A stretch of 47,760 nt of DNA from Tissierellales bacterium. GTDB taxonomy: Bacteria; Bacillota; Clostridia; Tissierellales; JAOAQY01. Shown one piece after another: positions 35,246-43,567 of this stretch. A model generated the notes under the pieces. It ran no database searches, was not told the DNA's origin, and saw only the letters and a program-made list of their open reading frames with translations. The DNA lies in NCBI GenBank assembly GCA_025210965.1, contig JAOAQY010000034.1, positions 96,207 to 143,966 of the forward strand. The letters run 5' to 3'. The translations under genes and the position numbers were made by a program. The first letter of the stretch is position 1. Each line of letters starts with the position of its first letter.

Positions 35246-36493
35246 TTATTGATTCAAATAATCGCTTAATTTATTAGCTGCAATTAAAGCATAGTGAATA
35301 TCTTCATCAGACGGTAAGTGCTTTCGGTGAATCAATTTATTGCGAATGTTTTTTATATAATCTAAATAGTTAAATAGTTCATGCTCTACACTCTGAGATT
35401 CTGGTAAAATATCATCATTATTTCTGGTGAAAATTTTGTGCCTAATCTCTAAATCAATTAGTACGTTTATCAATTCATTGAGATGAATTGAATCAATATG
35501 ACTAGCATTAATCATATAAGAATTCGAATATGGATTGTGGCTTAAAGTTTCTAACTTCACCTGCACATATGCGGCATAAAGTGAAGGATCATCAAATAGT
35601 ATTAAGTCGGTAATTTGCTGTACTACGGTTGAATCTTGAGTGTTTAAATGTAGTTTTACTAAATAAGGAGATAATTGTGCTGGACTATTTAAATTAGTTG
35701 ATTTTAGAAATTTAAATAAGCGATCAGCACGTCCCATTACAAGTGTTTCAGGATTGAAATTATATGAATTAGAGAGTTTATCGTATAAAAATGCTGCTAA
35801 TTCATAATGATTAGAAAAATAAGGCTGATCCCTAGTGATACGATCTTTATATGCAGTTTGAAGCCGACTTAGAGCTATTTCACCAGATAATACTAATCCA
35901 TTTAGTTCATCTAAAATTTCATATTCAGCTTTTGAAACAGTACCATTTAGAGGTTTGTAAACCAAATCATGTTCAACTTCAGCCCATGCATGCATCAAAA
36001 CAGAAGCTACTTGGACTTCTAAAATAATTTGTTTATAATCATTTTTTTTATCAGGAAGCTTTTTGTTATTAAATCGCATTCTGTAGTGGGTAGCTCTATA
36101 TCCGGAAAACATTTTGTGATATGGAACTTGAGGTTTTGATTTTGAACTTGAATCTTTTCGAGGAAATTTTCTTATATCAATTATGTCGAAATTCTTCTTT
36201 AATATTTTTTCAATCTCTACTTGATCTCCAGGAAAGTAGAGCGCAATACGTACACCAGCTAAATCAACGATATCATCTCTAATATCTTCGATACTAGCAT
36301 AAGTTTGAAAACTAGATCTTTTCAATATTTTTTCTCTTAACTTCGAAGGGCTCTTAGCTCGGTAGGATACTATAGCTCTAACACCTGAACGACTCAACTC
36401 CTTTTCACATACCTGAGCACAATATTTAGAAGCCTTCTGATAAAGTTCTATATTACGTGTGTATTTTTGAATAAAAGCGTCAATTAATTTCAT
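35246..36493 (-). CDS. RelA/SpoT-type alarmone synthetase fused to a C-terminal helical, HEPN-like domain
   Basis: The 415-aa protein has a RelA/SpoT synthetase domain (about residues 15-215) with the expected motifs: YRAKSPSKLREKI (44-56), D77-x-x-G-x-R82, GYRATH (131-136), E159 in LEVQV, and WAEVEHDLVYK (170-180). No HD hydrolase, TGS or ACT domain is present. The C-terminal 195 residues are helical and end in IRNKLIH (383-389), an RNxxxH motif as in HEPN ribonucleases and HEPN-like domains. The ATG at 36493 follows GGAGG by 6 bases; a TTG 24 bases upstream is not used. It may make (p)ppGpp or another pyrophosphorylated nucleotide; function as housekeeping synthetase or toxin is undecided. 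No antitoxin gene is adjacent. Confidence 0.83.
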   Translation of the reverse strand: MKLIDAFIQKYTRNIELYQKASKYCAQVCEKELSRSGVRAIVSYRAKSPSKLREKILKRSSFQTYASIEDIRDDIVDLAGVRIALYFPGDQVEIEKILKKNFDIIDIRKFPRKDSSSKSKPQVPYHKMFSGYRATHYRMRFNNKKLPDKKNDYKQIILEVQVASVLMHAWAEVEHDLVYKPLNGTVSKAEYEILDELNGLVLSGEIALSRLQTAYKDRITRDQPYFSNHYELAAFLYDKLSNSYNFNPETLVMGRADRLFKFLKSTNLNSPAQLSPYLVKLHLNTQDSTVVQQITDLILFDDPSLYAAYVQVKLETLSHNPYSNSYMINASHIDSIHLNELINVLIDLEIRHKIFTRNNDDILPESQSVEHELFNYLDYIKNIRNKLIHRKHLPSDEDIHYALIAANKLSDYLNQ

Positions 36494-36594
36494 ATCAGTC
36501 CTCCATACTATATTCAATTAATAATTACCCACAAATGTAAATTTTCAAGCTAAATACGGCAAATTAAAAAATTTATTTGGAGTATTTTTTTGTA

Positions 36595-36603
36595 TGTTAT
36601 AAT
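36595..36603 (+). promoter_or_regulatory. Extended -10 promoter of the OppA-like gene
   Basis: TGTTATAAT is an extended -10 consensus about 27 bases before the start; the -35 is not convincing. Confidence 0.55.
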
Positions 36604-36629
36604 TAATGGTATAGACTGGGGGAATGGGC

Positions 36630-38111
36630 ATGCAAAGATTAAGAAAAATACAGATAATACTTTTGGTAATATTGTTATTAATATTACCTTCGTGTAAAAT
36701 ACAAAAAACAAAAGTTAGCAAAATAGATTCTGAAGATATTTTAGAAATAAAACGAGATTATATGGTTATGAATTTGTCAGGAGAACCACTTGATTTAAAT
36801 CCACAAACTTCTAGTGATTCTAATTCCAAGCAAATCATATCACAAATTTATCAGGGATTATTCTACACTGAAAATGATGAGTTGAAAAAAGGGATAGTAG
36901 ATGAGTATAAGATATCCGATGATGGACTCGTATATAAATTTACGATCAAAAATACTAATTGGTCTGATGGTAAAAAACTAACTGCTTTAGATATAAAAAA
37001 TTCATGGATGAGTGTTTTAAATCCGGAAAATGCTGTTATTCAGAGGGATGAATTGTACAATATAGTAGGAGCTAGAGAATATTCGAAGGGTATGAAGTCA
37101 GAAGAACAGGTGGAAATAAATGTTATAGATGAGCAAAACTTAGAGGTAAAATTAAAAGAATTAGATCAAAATTTTATTTTTAAACTTAGCAAAATGATTT
37201 ACTATCCATATAGAGATGAGGATACATTTTCTGGACCATTTAAACTTGATAATTGGATGCATCATAAAGAAATAGAACTTTCGAAAAATGATTATTATTG
37301 GAATCAGGAAAATGTAAAATTAGATAAAGTTATCGTGAAACTTATGACTGGAAATGTAAAGCCTATAAATGAATTTGCCAAGGGAAACGTAGATTTAACG
37401 ACAATACCTAGACAAGAATTATATAGATATGAGGGAAGCGATGTTTTGAAGCATGTATCTAGTCATAAAACTTTTGCCTTAATGTTTAACTTAGATAATG
37501 ATATTACAAAAAATAAAGAGTTGAGAGCTAAGATAAAACAGGAATTCCCATTTGAGGTGTTTTTAAAAGAAATACTCAATGATTATAGTGGAAGTGTAAA
37601 ATCTTTTTTCAAAGGAGAGATTATTGAAGAATTTCAGAAAAAAGATGATGATGTGATTTTAAAAAATACAAACGGAAAAATTAAAATTCTAACTAAAAAT
37701 GAAGATGTTTCGCTAAAAATATCTGCAATTGTAGATCAAATATTAACGGAAAATGGTATAGAGTCAAATGTTGATACTGCAGTTGGTGGACTTTACTACG
37801 ATAGATTGAATAAATCGGAATTTGATATAGCTGTGGTAGAGCTAAATGCAGATAAATTAAATAGAAATGATTTTTATCAAAATTTTTATTCTGAAGGTTA
37901 TTATAACTACTATAGTATAAAGGATATTGACGATATATTGAGATCAAATGATAATGAACTGATTCAAAAAACAATTGACGACAAAAATTATGCTATTGCA
38001 ATTAGTAACGGTATGAAGCATTATCTATTTAGTAACAAATACAAAAATCTTAGATTTATAAACGAAGGAATTCTTTTCTTAGAGAACGTAGAGCTAGTAA
38101 ATATTGATTAA
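36630..38111 (+). CDS. OppA/SBP_bac_5-like peptide-binding lipoprotein
   Basis: The 493-aa precursor has a lipoprotein signal peptide with lipobox LPSC (Cys about residue 22). The family pattern follows: GEPLDLNPQTSSDSNSKQI, QIYQGLFYTENDELKKGIVD, YKFTIKNTNWSDGKKLTALD. Later parts are diverged and the protein is slightly short for the family (usually 520-550 aa). ATG 36630 is preferred to 36624, since GGGGGA directly abuts the latter. No Opp permease or ATPase is next to it, so it is an orphan binding protein or a sensor. The SsuABC-like importer that follows has its own binding protein. Confidence 0.85.
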   Translation: MQRLRKIQIILLVILLLILPSCKIQKTKVSKIDSEDILEIKRDYMVMNLSGEPLDLNPQTSSDSNSKQIISQIYQGLFYTENDELKKGIVDEYKISDDGLVYKFTIKNTNWSDGKKLTALDIKNSWMSVLNPENAVIQRDELYNIVGAREYSKGMKSEEQVEINVIDEQNLEVKLKELDQNFIFKLSKMIYYPYRDEDTFSGPFKLDNWMHHKEIELSKNDYYWNQENVKLDKVIVKLMTGNVKPINEFAKGNVDLTTIPRQELYRYEGSDVLKHVSSHKTFALMFNLDNDITKNKELRAKIKQEFPFEVFLKEILNDYSGSVKSFFKGEIIEEFQKKDDDVILKNTNGKIKILTKNEDVSLKISAIVDQILTENGIESNVDTAVGGLYYDRLNKSEFDIAVVELNADKLNRNDFYQNFYSEGYYNYYSIKDIDDILRSNDNELIQKTIDDKNYAIAISNGMKHYLFSNKYKNLRFINEGILFLENVELVNID

Positions 38112-38176
38112 TTTGTGCAAAAGCTCTACAATAATAAGAGGAAAAACAATTTTATAGACGATAGGGGAGGATCATG

Positions 38177-39475
38177 ATGAGAAGAAAATTAGGAGTTATC
38201 TTATTAGTTTTACTTATGCTAGGGGCAAGTAAAAGCGTATTTGCATTAGAAACTCAAAGTATCAAAATTGATGAATTGGGTGAGGGGTATAAATTAATAG
38301 ACAACAATTTGATGATTTCAGATAGCGAATTTCAGGAAAAATTTGGATACGAGATTAAAAGAGTAGCAGATGTTTTGGAATTTAAAAGCGATAATGCATC
38401 AATCAAATTTGACACAAAAGAGAATGTATTTGAAATAAATGGTAAAAAATTAAGGTCAAATATTCAATCAAAAGATATAGAAGGACAGATATATTTGCCA
38501 TATAGACCGCTGATGTATGCTATAGGATACGAAATTCAGTGGGATGGAGAGTCGAGAAGTGTTGTTTCAAATAGTGATGTGAAGAGTGAAAAGTTTGAGT
38601 ACAACATAAAAGTTCTATCAGGTCCGACAGCAGTTAGTTTTGGAAAAGCAGTGTTGAATGAAAATTATTTGGGATTTAATGCAGACTACAAGGTAGAGGT
38701 TTTAAATCAGCCTAAATTAGCGAGTGCAAGTATTTTATCTAAAGAGGCAGATGTTATCACTGTACCAAGTAATATGGCGGCAATATTGTACAACAAAGGA
38801 GCTGAATATGAAGTAGCTGGGACTATGATTTGGGGAAATTTATATTTAGCATCTAGCGAAGAGATAAGTTCTATTGAGAATTTGAGAGGAAAAGATATAT
38901 ATTTAACTGGTAAGAATGCAACTCCAGATATATTATTACAAAAAATACTTAAGGATAATGGTTTAGATCCACAAGTAGATGTGAATCTAGTTTATCTTCC
39001 AGGTCCACAGGATTTAGCGTCATATGCTATATCTGGAAAAGCTACTATAGCTGTTTTGCCAGAACCAATTATGACTAAAGCTAGTATGAAAAATAAAGAT
39101 ATAAAAGAAGTATATGATTTCCAAAAATATTGGAAAGAAGCTTATAATACTGAATTTGGATATCCACAAACAGTTGTATTTGTAAAAAAAGAATTCAAAA
39201 ATCAGCACCCAAATGCATATCAGACGATGCTATATGCATTAGCTAACGATATAGATTGGATGAATACAGATTTGGAAGCAGCTGCTGTTATGGGTGAACA
39301 GTTAGAAATAGGATTAACTGCTCCTATACTAAAAAAAGCTTTGCCTCGTAGTAATTTTCATTTCAAATCAGCACAAAATTCAAGAAAAGCTTTGGAGACA
39401 TATTTGAAAGCACTTTATGAGTTTAATCCTAAAACTATTGGAGAGAAAATACCAGATAGTTCATTTTGGAAGTAG
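38177..39475 (+). CDS. SsuA/NMT1-type ABC substrate-binding protein with N-terminal copper amine oxidase-like domain
   Basis: The 432-aa secreted protein has a signal peptide (cleavage near VFA-LE). A small beta domain (about residues 30-140) ends in KDIEGQIYLPYRPLMYAIGY, the pattern of the copper-amine-oxidase N-terminal-like (stalk) domain common in clostridial surface proteins. It is followed by an NMT1/SsuA-type binding domain (about 145-425) with VITVPSNMAAILYNKG, ENLRGKDIYLTG and IAVLPEP. GGGGAGG fits ATG 38177 better than 38174. It is the first gene of a binding protein-permease-ATPase operon. Substrates of this class include sulfonates, nitrate, and thiamine precursors; none can be chosen from sequence alone. 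Confidence 0.85.
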   Translation: MRRKLGVILLVLLMLGASKSVFALETQSIKIDELGEGYKLIDNNLMISDSEFQEKFGYEIKRVADVLEFKSDNASIKFDTKENVFEINGKKLRSNIQSKDIEGQIYLPYRPLMYAIGYEIQWDGESRSVVSNSDVKSEKFEYNIKVLSGPTAVSFGKAVLNENYLGFNADYKVEVLNQPKLASASILSKEADVITVPSNMAAILYNKGAEYEVAGTMIWGNLYLASSEEISSIENLRGKDIYLTGKNATPDILLQKILKDNGLDPQVDVNLVYLPGPQDLASYAISGKATIAVLPEPIMTKASMKNKDIKEVYDFQKYWKEAYNTEFGYPQTVVFVKKEFKNQHPNAYQTMLYALANDIDWMNTDLEAAAVMGEQLEIGLTAPILKKALPRSNFHFKSAQNSRKALETYLKALYEFNPKTIGEKIPDSSFWK

Positions 39476-39483
39476 GTAATAAA

Positions 39484-40224
39484 ATGTATAAGCGTTTGAT
39501 ATACGGAGGTAGTTCTCTAATATTGATAATAGTTATATGGAAAATACTGGCGATGAAATTAGCTTCGCCAGTATTATTGCCTACACCAGAATATACTTTA
39601 TCAAAATTAGTGGATATAGTCAGACAAAAAGAATTTATAAATATTGTTATGGCAACATTAAAAAGAGTATTAATAAGTTTTTCTATATCACTTGTACTTG
39701 GAGCTGTTCTGGCATATTTGTCGCATATATTTGAAATAATTAAATATATGATTTGGCCATTAGTTAGCTTTATGAAAGCAACACCAGTAATGGCTTTTAT
39801 TTTACTTTTGATGATATGGACTAGAGCGTATGCACCAGTTATTGTTGGAACAATGATGGCATTTCCAATTATTTATGGAAATATTTTGACTGGGCTTGGA
39901 GAGGTTGATGAACAATTGCTTGAAATGGCTAAGAGTTTTGAGGTAGATAGAGGGCAGATTGTAAAAAATATCTATATACCTTCCATTACGCCATATGCTG
40001 TAGCAGGTATGACATCTGCATTTTCTATCAGCTTCAAGGCGCTTATTGCAGCAGAAGTATTAGTTCAACCAAAGCTTGGGATAGGAACCGTATTACAAAA
40101 TGGCAGCATGTATTTTGAAACAGAAACAGTATTTGCGTGGGTAGGAATAATACTTGCTATAGCTATGGGTTTTGATATTTTGCTAAAGCGAATAAATCTT
40201 AAGTTTCGAAAGTGGAGTTTATAG
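39484..40224 (+). CDS. ABC transporter permease (SsuC type)
   Basis: The 246-aa inner-membrane permease has about six helices and the EAA loop EMAKSFEVDRGQIVKNIYIP, which docks the ATPase. It belongs to the BPD_transp_1 SsuC/TauC/ThiX group. The ATG at 39484, eight bases after the stop of the binding-protein gene, is preferred to a TTG at 39466 inside that gene, although its ribosome-binding site is weak. The stop TAG is 2 bases before the ATPase start. Confidence 0.92.
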   Translation: MYKRLIYGGSSLILIIVIWKILAMKLASPVLLPTPEYTLSKLVDIVRQKEFINIVMATLKRVLISFSISLVLGAVLAYLSHIFEIIKYMIWPLVSFMKATPVMAFILLLMIWTRAYAPVIVGTMMAFPIIYGNILTGLGEVDEQLLEMAKSFEVDRGQIVKNIYIPSITPYAVAGMTSAFSISFKALIAAEVLVQPKLGIGTVLQNGSMYFETETVFAWVGIILAIAMGFDILLKRINLKFRKWSL

Positions 40225-40226
40225 TT

Positions 40227-40925
40227 ATGATAGATATTAAGAATTTGAGTAAATCATTTGTTAAAAATGAAAATATAATACATGAATTCAACCTTAAATT
40301 GGAACGAAATGGTATTACTTGTTTACTTGGGCCTTCTGGGTGTGGAAAGACTACACTTTTGAGGTTAATTGCAGGTCTCGCAAAAAGTGATGGTGGTTCA
40401 ATAGATGGTGTTCAAAACATTAGTTTTGGATATGTATTTCAAGAGGATCGTTTGTTACCATGGCTTAGTGTGAGAGAAAATATAGAATGGATACTCAAGA
40501 AAGATAGTGATGTAGATATTGATTTTTATTTAAAAATGTTAGAGATTGAGAATGCTAAAAATTTGTATCCTAAAGCACTTAGTGGTGGAATGAAACAGCG
40601 TGTTTCAATAGCTAGGGCATTTGCATTTGATGCGGATATCATATTGATGGATGAACCTTTCAAATCATTAGATTATGAACTTAAAATGACATTGATGAAT
40701 TCTATAATTAAGCTGAATCAATATGAAAAAAAGACTATTATAATAGTTACTCACGATGTTCAAGTAGCAGCGTTTTTAGGTGATAATATAATTTTGTTAA
40801 AAGGTAATCCGCTTAGAGTAAAAACAAAGATAAATAGTTTATTAAGTGATGACGAAAGAGTTGTAAATAATCCTATGCTCAGCGAATTAGAAAAAAAGAT
40901 ATACAGTCAAATGAAATTAGATTAG
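40227..40925 (+). CDS. ABC transporter ATP-binding protein (SsuB type)
   Basis: The 232-aa ATPase has Walker A GPSGCGKTT, Q-loop VFQEDRLLPW (typical of SsuB/TauB/ThiZ), signature LSGGMKQRVSIARAF, Walker B ILMDEPFKSLD and switch VTHDVQVA. ATG 40227 follows GTGGAG by 9 bases. It pairs with the preceding permease and binding protein as a complete importer. Confidence 0.94.
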   Translation: MIDIKNLSKSFVKNENIIHEFNLKLERNGITCLLGPSGCGKTTLLRLIAGLAKSDGGSIDGVQNISFGYVFQEDRLLPWLSVRENIEWILKKDSDVDIDFYLKMLEIENAKNLYPKALSGGMKQRVSIARAFAFDADIILMDEPFKSLDYELKMTLMNSIIKLNQYEKKTIIIVTHDVQVAAFLGDNIILLKGNPLRVKTKINSLLSDDERVVNNPMLSELEKKIYSQMKLD

Positions 40926-40952
40926 AAAGTAAGCTTTTGCTTGCTTTCTTTT
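40925..40952 (+). terminator. Weak terminator or attenuator hairpin
   Basis: A 10-bp stem with one G-U (40925-40934 with 40939-40948), TTTT loop and a short T-run (CTTTTG). It overlaps the end of the ATPase gene and may only partly stop transcription into the adenosyltransferase gene. Confidence 0.5.
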
Positions 40953-40969
40953 GAGAAAGGAAGAATAAA

Positions 40970-41485
40970 ATGGAAAGAGGATACATACATATTTATACTG
41001 GAGATGGCAAAGGAAAAACTACAGCTGCTTTTGGTGTAGCACTTAGAACTTTGCTTTGCGATAAGAGAGTTTTTGTAGGTCAATTCGTAAAAAGTATGGC
41101 ATATAGTGAAACTAACATTACTAGATGGACTGAGAATATTGAAATAGAACAATTTGGTTGTGGATGTATGTTGGATAGAGAAAAAGATGAAGAGGATATC
41201 AAACATGCTAAGCAGGGGTTGGTCAGATGTCGTGAGATATTTGAAAAGAATGAATATGATTTGATTATACTAGATGAAATATTTATAGCTATAGATCTTG
41301 GATTAGTTACACAAGAGGAAGTTGAGAAACTAATGAGCTACAAGCCAGAATATGCAGAGTTAATATTAACTGGCAGAAATGCTCCAGAAGCATTGATAGC
41401 TAAGGCAGATTTAGTTACAGAAATGAAGTGCAAAAAGCACTATTATGAGAAAGGTGTATTATCTAGAGCTGGCATAGATTGTTAA
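40970..41485 (+). CDS. ATP:corrinoid adenosyltransferase (CobA/CobO/BtuR type)
   Basis: This 171-aa P-loop protein transfers the adenosyl group of ATP to Co(I) corrinoids in B12 synthesis or salvage. The nucleotide-binding loop YTGDGKGKTTAAFG is at residues 9-22. FVGQFVKSM, IILDEIFIAIDLGLV and LILTGRNAP are further family motifs. Length fits CobA (170-200 aa). The start follows AAAGGAAG. No other cobalamin genes and no B12 riboswitch are seen nearby. Its place behind the SsuABC-like importer may be chance or may hint at a corrinoid-related substrate. Confidence 0.92.
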   Translation: MERGYIHIYTGDGKGKTTAAFGVALRTLLCDKRVFVGQFVKSMAYSETNITRWTENIEIEQFGCGCMLDREKDEEDIKHAKQGLVRCREIFEKNEYDLIILDEIFIAIDLGLVTQEEVEKLMSYKPEYAELILTGRNAPEALIAKADLVTEMKCKKHYYEKGVLSRAGIDC

Positions 41486-41522
41486 AACTGTATGAAATCT
41501 GTGAAATCAGTGGTAGAAGACA

Positions 41523-41551
41523 TTGAATATTTATTGCGTAAATTGTATAAT
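41523..41551 (+). promoter_or_regulatory. Sigma-A promoter of relQ-like gene
   Basis: TTGAAT (41523-41528), 17-base spacer, TATAAT (41546-41551), about 32 bases before the start codon. Confidence 0.78.
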
Positions 41552-41583
41552 ATAGCTAGCACAATGTGAAATGAGGGATGGAC

Positions 41584-42396
41584 ATGATTCAAGATTGGAA
41601 AATTGCTTTGATAGCCTACGAGCAAGCCGTAGAAGAATTAAAAGTTAAGTTTAAGAGTATACGCAAAGAATTTAGAAAAATTGATGAGTATTCACCGATA
41701 GAATTTGTTACAGGTAGAGTTAAGAAGATTTCAAGTATAATAGATAAGGCTAAATTAAGAGATATTCCACTTGATATCAATCGAATAGAGGCTGAGATAG
41801 AAGATATCGCAGGTATTAGGATTATGTGTCAATTTGAAGAGGATATACAGACTGTAGTTGAGTTGATTAAGCAAAGAGACGGAAAAGATCTTAGAATAGT
41901 TGAAGTTAGAGACTACATTACAAATATGAAACAAAGCGGATATAGAAGCTATCATGTTATAATTAAGTATCCGGTACAGACTGCACTCGGAGAGAAGGAG
42001 ATATTAGCCGAAATACAGATAAGAACGTTGGCAATGAATTTTTGGGCAACGATTGAGCATTCTTTGAATTATAAATATCAGCACAATATACCAGAGCCTA
42101 TAAAAGATAAACTAAAAAATGCAGCGGATGCAGCCTATAAATTAGATGAAGAGATGTCTCTGATAAGAGAAGAGATTATGGAAGCGCAGGAAGAATTTCA
42201 AGCAAAATCAACACTTGTTGCTACTTCACTCAATTTGCTTCAAGCTATGCATTTTTCAGGAAGAGTACCAGAAATCGAAGAATTACAAGCAAAATTCTAC
42301 GAACTTCAAGAAGAAGGGAATTACCATAAATTAAAGGAGTTCAAAAAGCATATTGATAAGGTTGCTAAATCATATGGTATAGCACTTGCTTATTAA
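41584..42396 (+). CDS. Small alarmone synthetase, RelQ/YjbM type
   Basis: The 270-aa protein is a single-domain GTP pyrophosphokinase making (p)ppGpp. Motifs: FVTGRVKKISSIIDK (41-55), D74-x-x-G-x-R79, GYRSYH (119-124), EIQIRT with E143, and FWATIEHSLNYKY (153-165). The C-terminal helices match the RelQ tetramerisation region, with a tail longer than the 211-aa B. subtilis YjbM. ATG 41584 is preferred to 41578, because GAGGG abuts the latter. It has its own promoter and terminator. It is the second alarmone synthetase in this window. Confidence 0.92.
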   Translation: MIQDWKIALIAYEQAVEELKVKFKSIRKEFRKIDEYSPIEFVTGRVKKISSIIDKAKLRDIPLDINRIEAEIEDIAGIRIMCQFEEDIQTVVELIKQRDGKDLRIVEVRDYITNMKQSGYRSYHVIIKYPVQTALGEKEILAEIQIRTLAMNFWATIEHSLNYKYQHNIPEPIKDKLKNAADAAYKLDEEMSLIREEIMEAQEEFQAKSTLVATSLNLLQAMHFSGRVPEIEELQAKFYELQEEGNYHKLKEFKKHIDKVAKSYGIALAY

Positions 42397-42429
42397 AAAT
42401 TTGTTATTTAAAAATTATTGCTAAAATAA

Positions 42430-42498
42430 AAGTCCTATAATAAGAGTCCTATAATATTTAAATTTTATTACAGATTTAAATATTATAGGACTTTTTTG
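42430..42498. terminator. Bidirectional terminator with duplicated arm
   Basis: A perfect 19-bp stem (42445-42463 with 42474-42492), 10-base loop and T-run. The arm start AGTCCTATAATA also occurs as an upstream direct copy at 42431-42442. It separates the relQ-like gene from the convergent reductase gene. Confidence 0.88.
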
Positions 42499-42511
42499 TT
42501 TAAGAATTTTA

Positions 42512-43567
42512 CTAAAATGTGTAATTTCTAAAATTGGTTTCAATATGTTTGGCAAATTTCTTTGATTTTAGAGCTATATCTGGAACGTCAAATATAGCTT
42601 TGTAATCGTTTGCTGTAGCCATAGTAGCGAAATAAGGTGGAAGAGTAAATGATTTATTCATATTTAAAGCGCTTATTAATTGCTTAGCAAGAGCATCACT
42701 TCCAGAATTGCCAGAAACTATTACACTATAAAAAATTTTGTTATAAAATTTAGTGGTCCTATAGAGCGCTGTTAGGCGGTTTATAACAGCAGACATATTT
42801 GCAGTAAGAGCATCATTGTAGTTAGGACAGAGTAGTATAACTATGTCTGCATTCAATAAAGCTGGGTAAACCTCATCAACCATAACACCCCCATAAAAGC
42901 ATGATCGCTGTTTTCCATAATGAAGACACATAGTAAAAGGACAGCCATGACAATCTCTTACAGTGCCATTTTCAATGTGGATTTCATGTACTAAATCGAA
43001 TGGGATATAACTTTTTATCATATTCCAATAACGAAGGGTGTTAGAATGATTTTCATTACTAGAATGAAGAACTACTATATTGGGATTGCTAAAACTAGGA
43101 GATTCAAAATTAACTAATCGTTCTCCTAAATTTTTGCAACAATCAAGACAAACTTCAGACAATTCTTTTTTTATAACTTTTTGCATAGTTAAAAAGTTTC
43201 TTAAATTTCCAATAGCTTCAACTAGGGGATGGCCTACAAAGGCACATCCCATTTGATTCATGTGAAAAATTATATTTTGAGCTATTGTTTTAGTGTATAA
43301 ATCACCCGTTCCCCGGATTAAGAGAGCCGCAACGGAACCCCCAAGCGAATCAGAACCGATTTTATGCATTCGAATAATCCAATCATGAATTTCATTTGAA
43401 AATCCAAAATCATCTAAATCTATTGCGAGTAATAGTTTTTTGTTCTTAAGATTTGGCATGATATCAGAATAATATATAGATTCAAAGTCATAACTACTAA
43501 CTGATGCAGAAATCATTTTTATCAAAAATTCAGATGGATTCTTAGATGACAAAAGGTAAGAATCCAT
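42512..43567 (-). CDS. Tandem flavodoxin-like reductase with four-cysteine motif
   Basis: The 351-aa protein is the last gene of the three-gene operon. Residues about 160-340 resemble NADPH-dependent FMN reductases: NIVVLHSSNENHSNTLRYW, then DCHGCPFTMCLHYGKQRSC (C206, C209, C214, C223), and ADIVILLCPNYNDALTANMS. The Cys spacing (CxxC, x4, C, x8, C) is like that of iron-sulfur flavoproteins. Residues about 40-125 (GGSVAALLIRGTGD, MGCAFVGHPLVEA) look like part of a second, degenerate flavodoxin fold. It starts by a TAATG overlap with the gene before it, with AAGGAG upstream, so the two are translationally coupled. Substrate is unknown; electron transfer to or from flavin is the likely chemistry. 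Confidence 0.75.
   Translation of the reverse strand: MDSYLLSSKNPSEFLIKMISASVSSYDFESIYYSDIMPNLKNKKLLLAIDLDDFGFSNEIHDWIIRMHKIGSDSLGGSVAALLIRGTGDLYTKTIAQNIIFHMNQMGCAFVGHPLVEAIGNLRNFLTMQKVIKKELSEVCLDCCKNLGERLVNFESPSFSNPNIVVLHSSNENHSNTLRYWNMIKSYIPFDLVHEIHIENGTVRDCHGCPFTMCLHYGKQRSCFYGGVMVDEVYPALLNADIVILLCPNYNDALTANMSAVINRLTALYRTTKFYNKIFYSVIVSGNSGSDALAKQLISALNMNKSFTLPPYFATMATANDYKAIFDVPDIALKSKKFAKHIETNFRNYTF

Noticed and set aside
35246-36493. Confident call of a toxin-antitoxin (toxSAS) pair
   Set aside because: No small antitoxin gene overlaps or adjoins it; neighbours are pfkA and a divergent binding protein.
40926-40969. B12 riboswitch upstream of the corrinoid adenosyltransferase
   Set aside because: The gap is only 44 bases, far too short for a cobalamin riboswitch.
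42431-42456. Two AGTCCTATAATA repeats considered as a CRISPR or insertion footprint
   Set aside because: Only two copies 2 bases apart, one forming a terminator arm; no spacers or cas genes.
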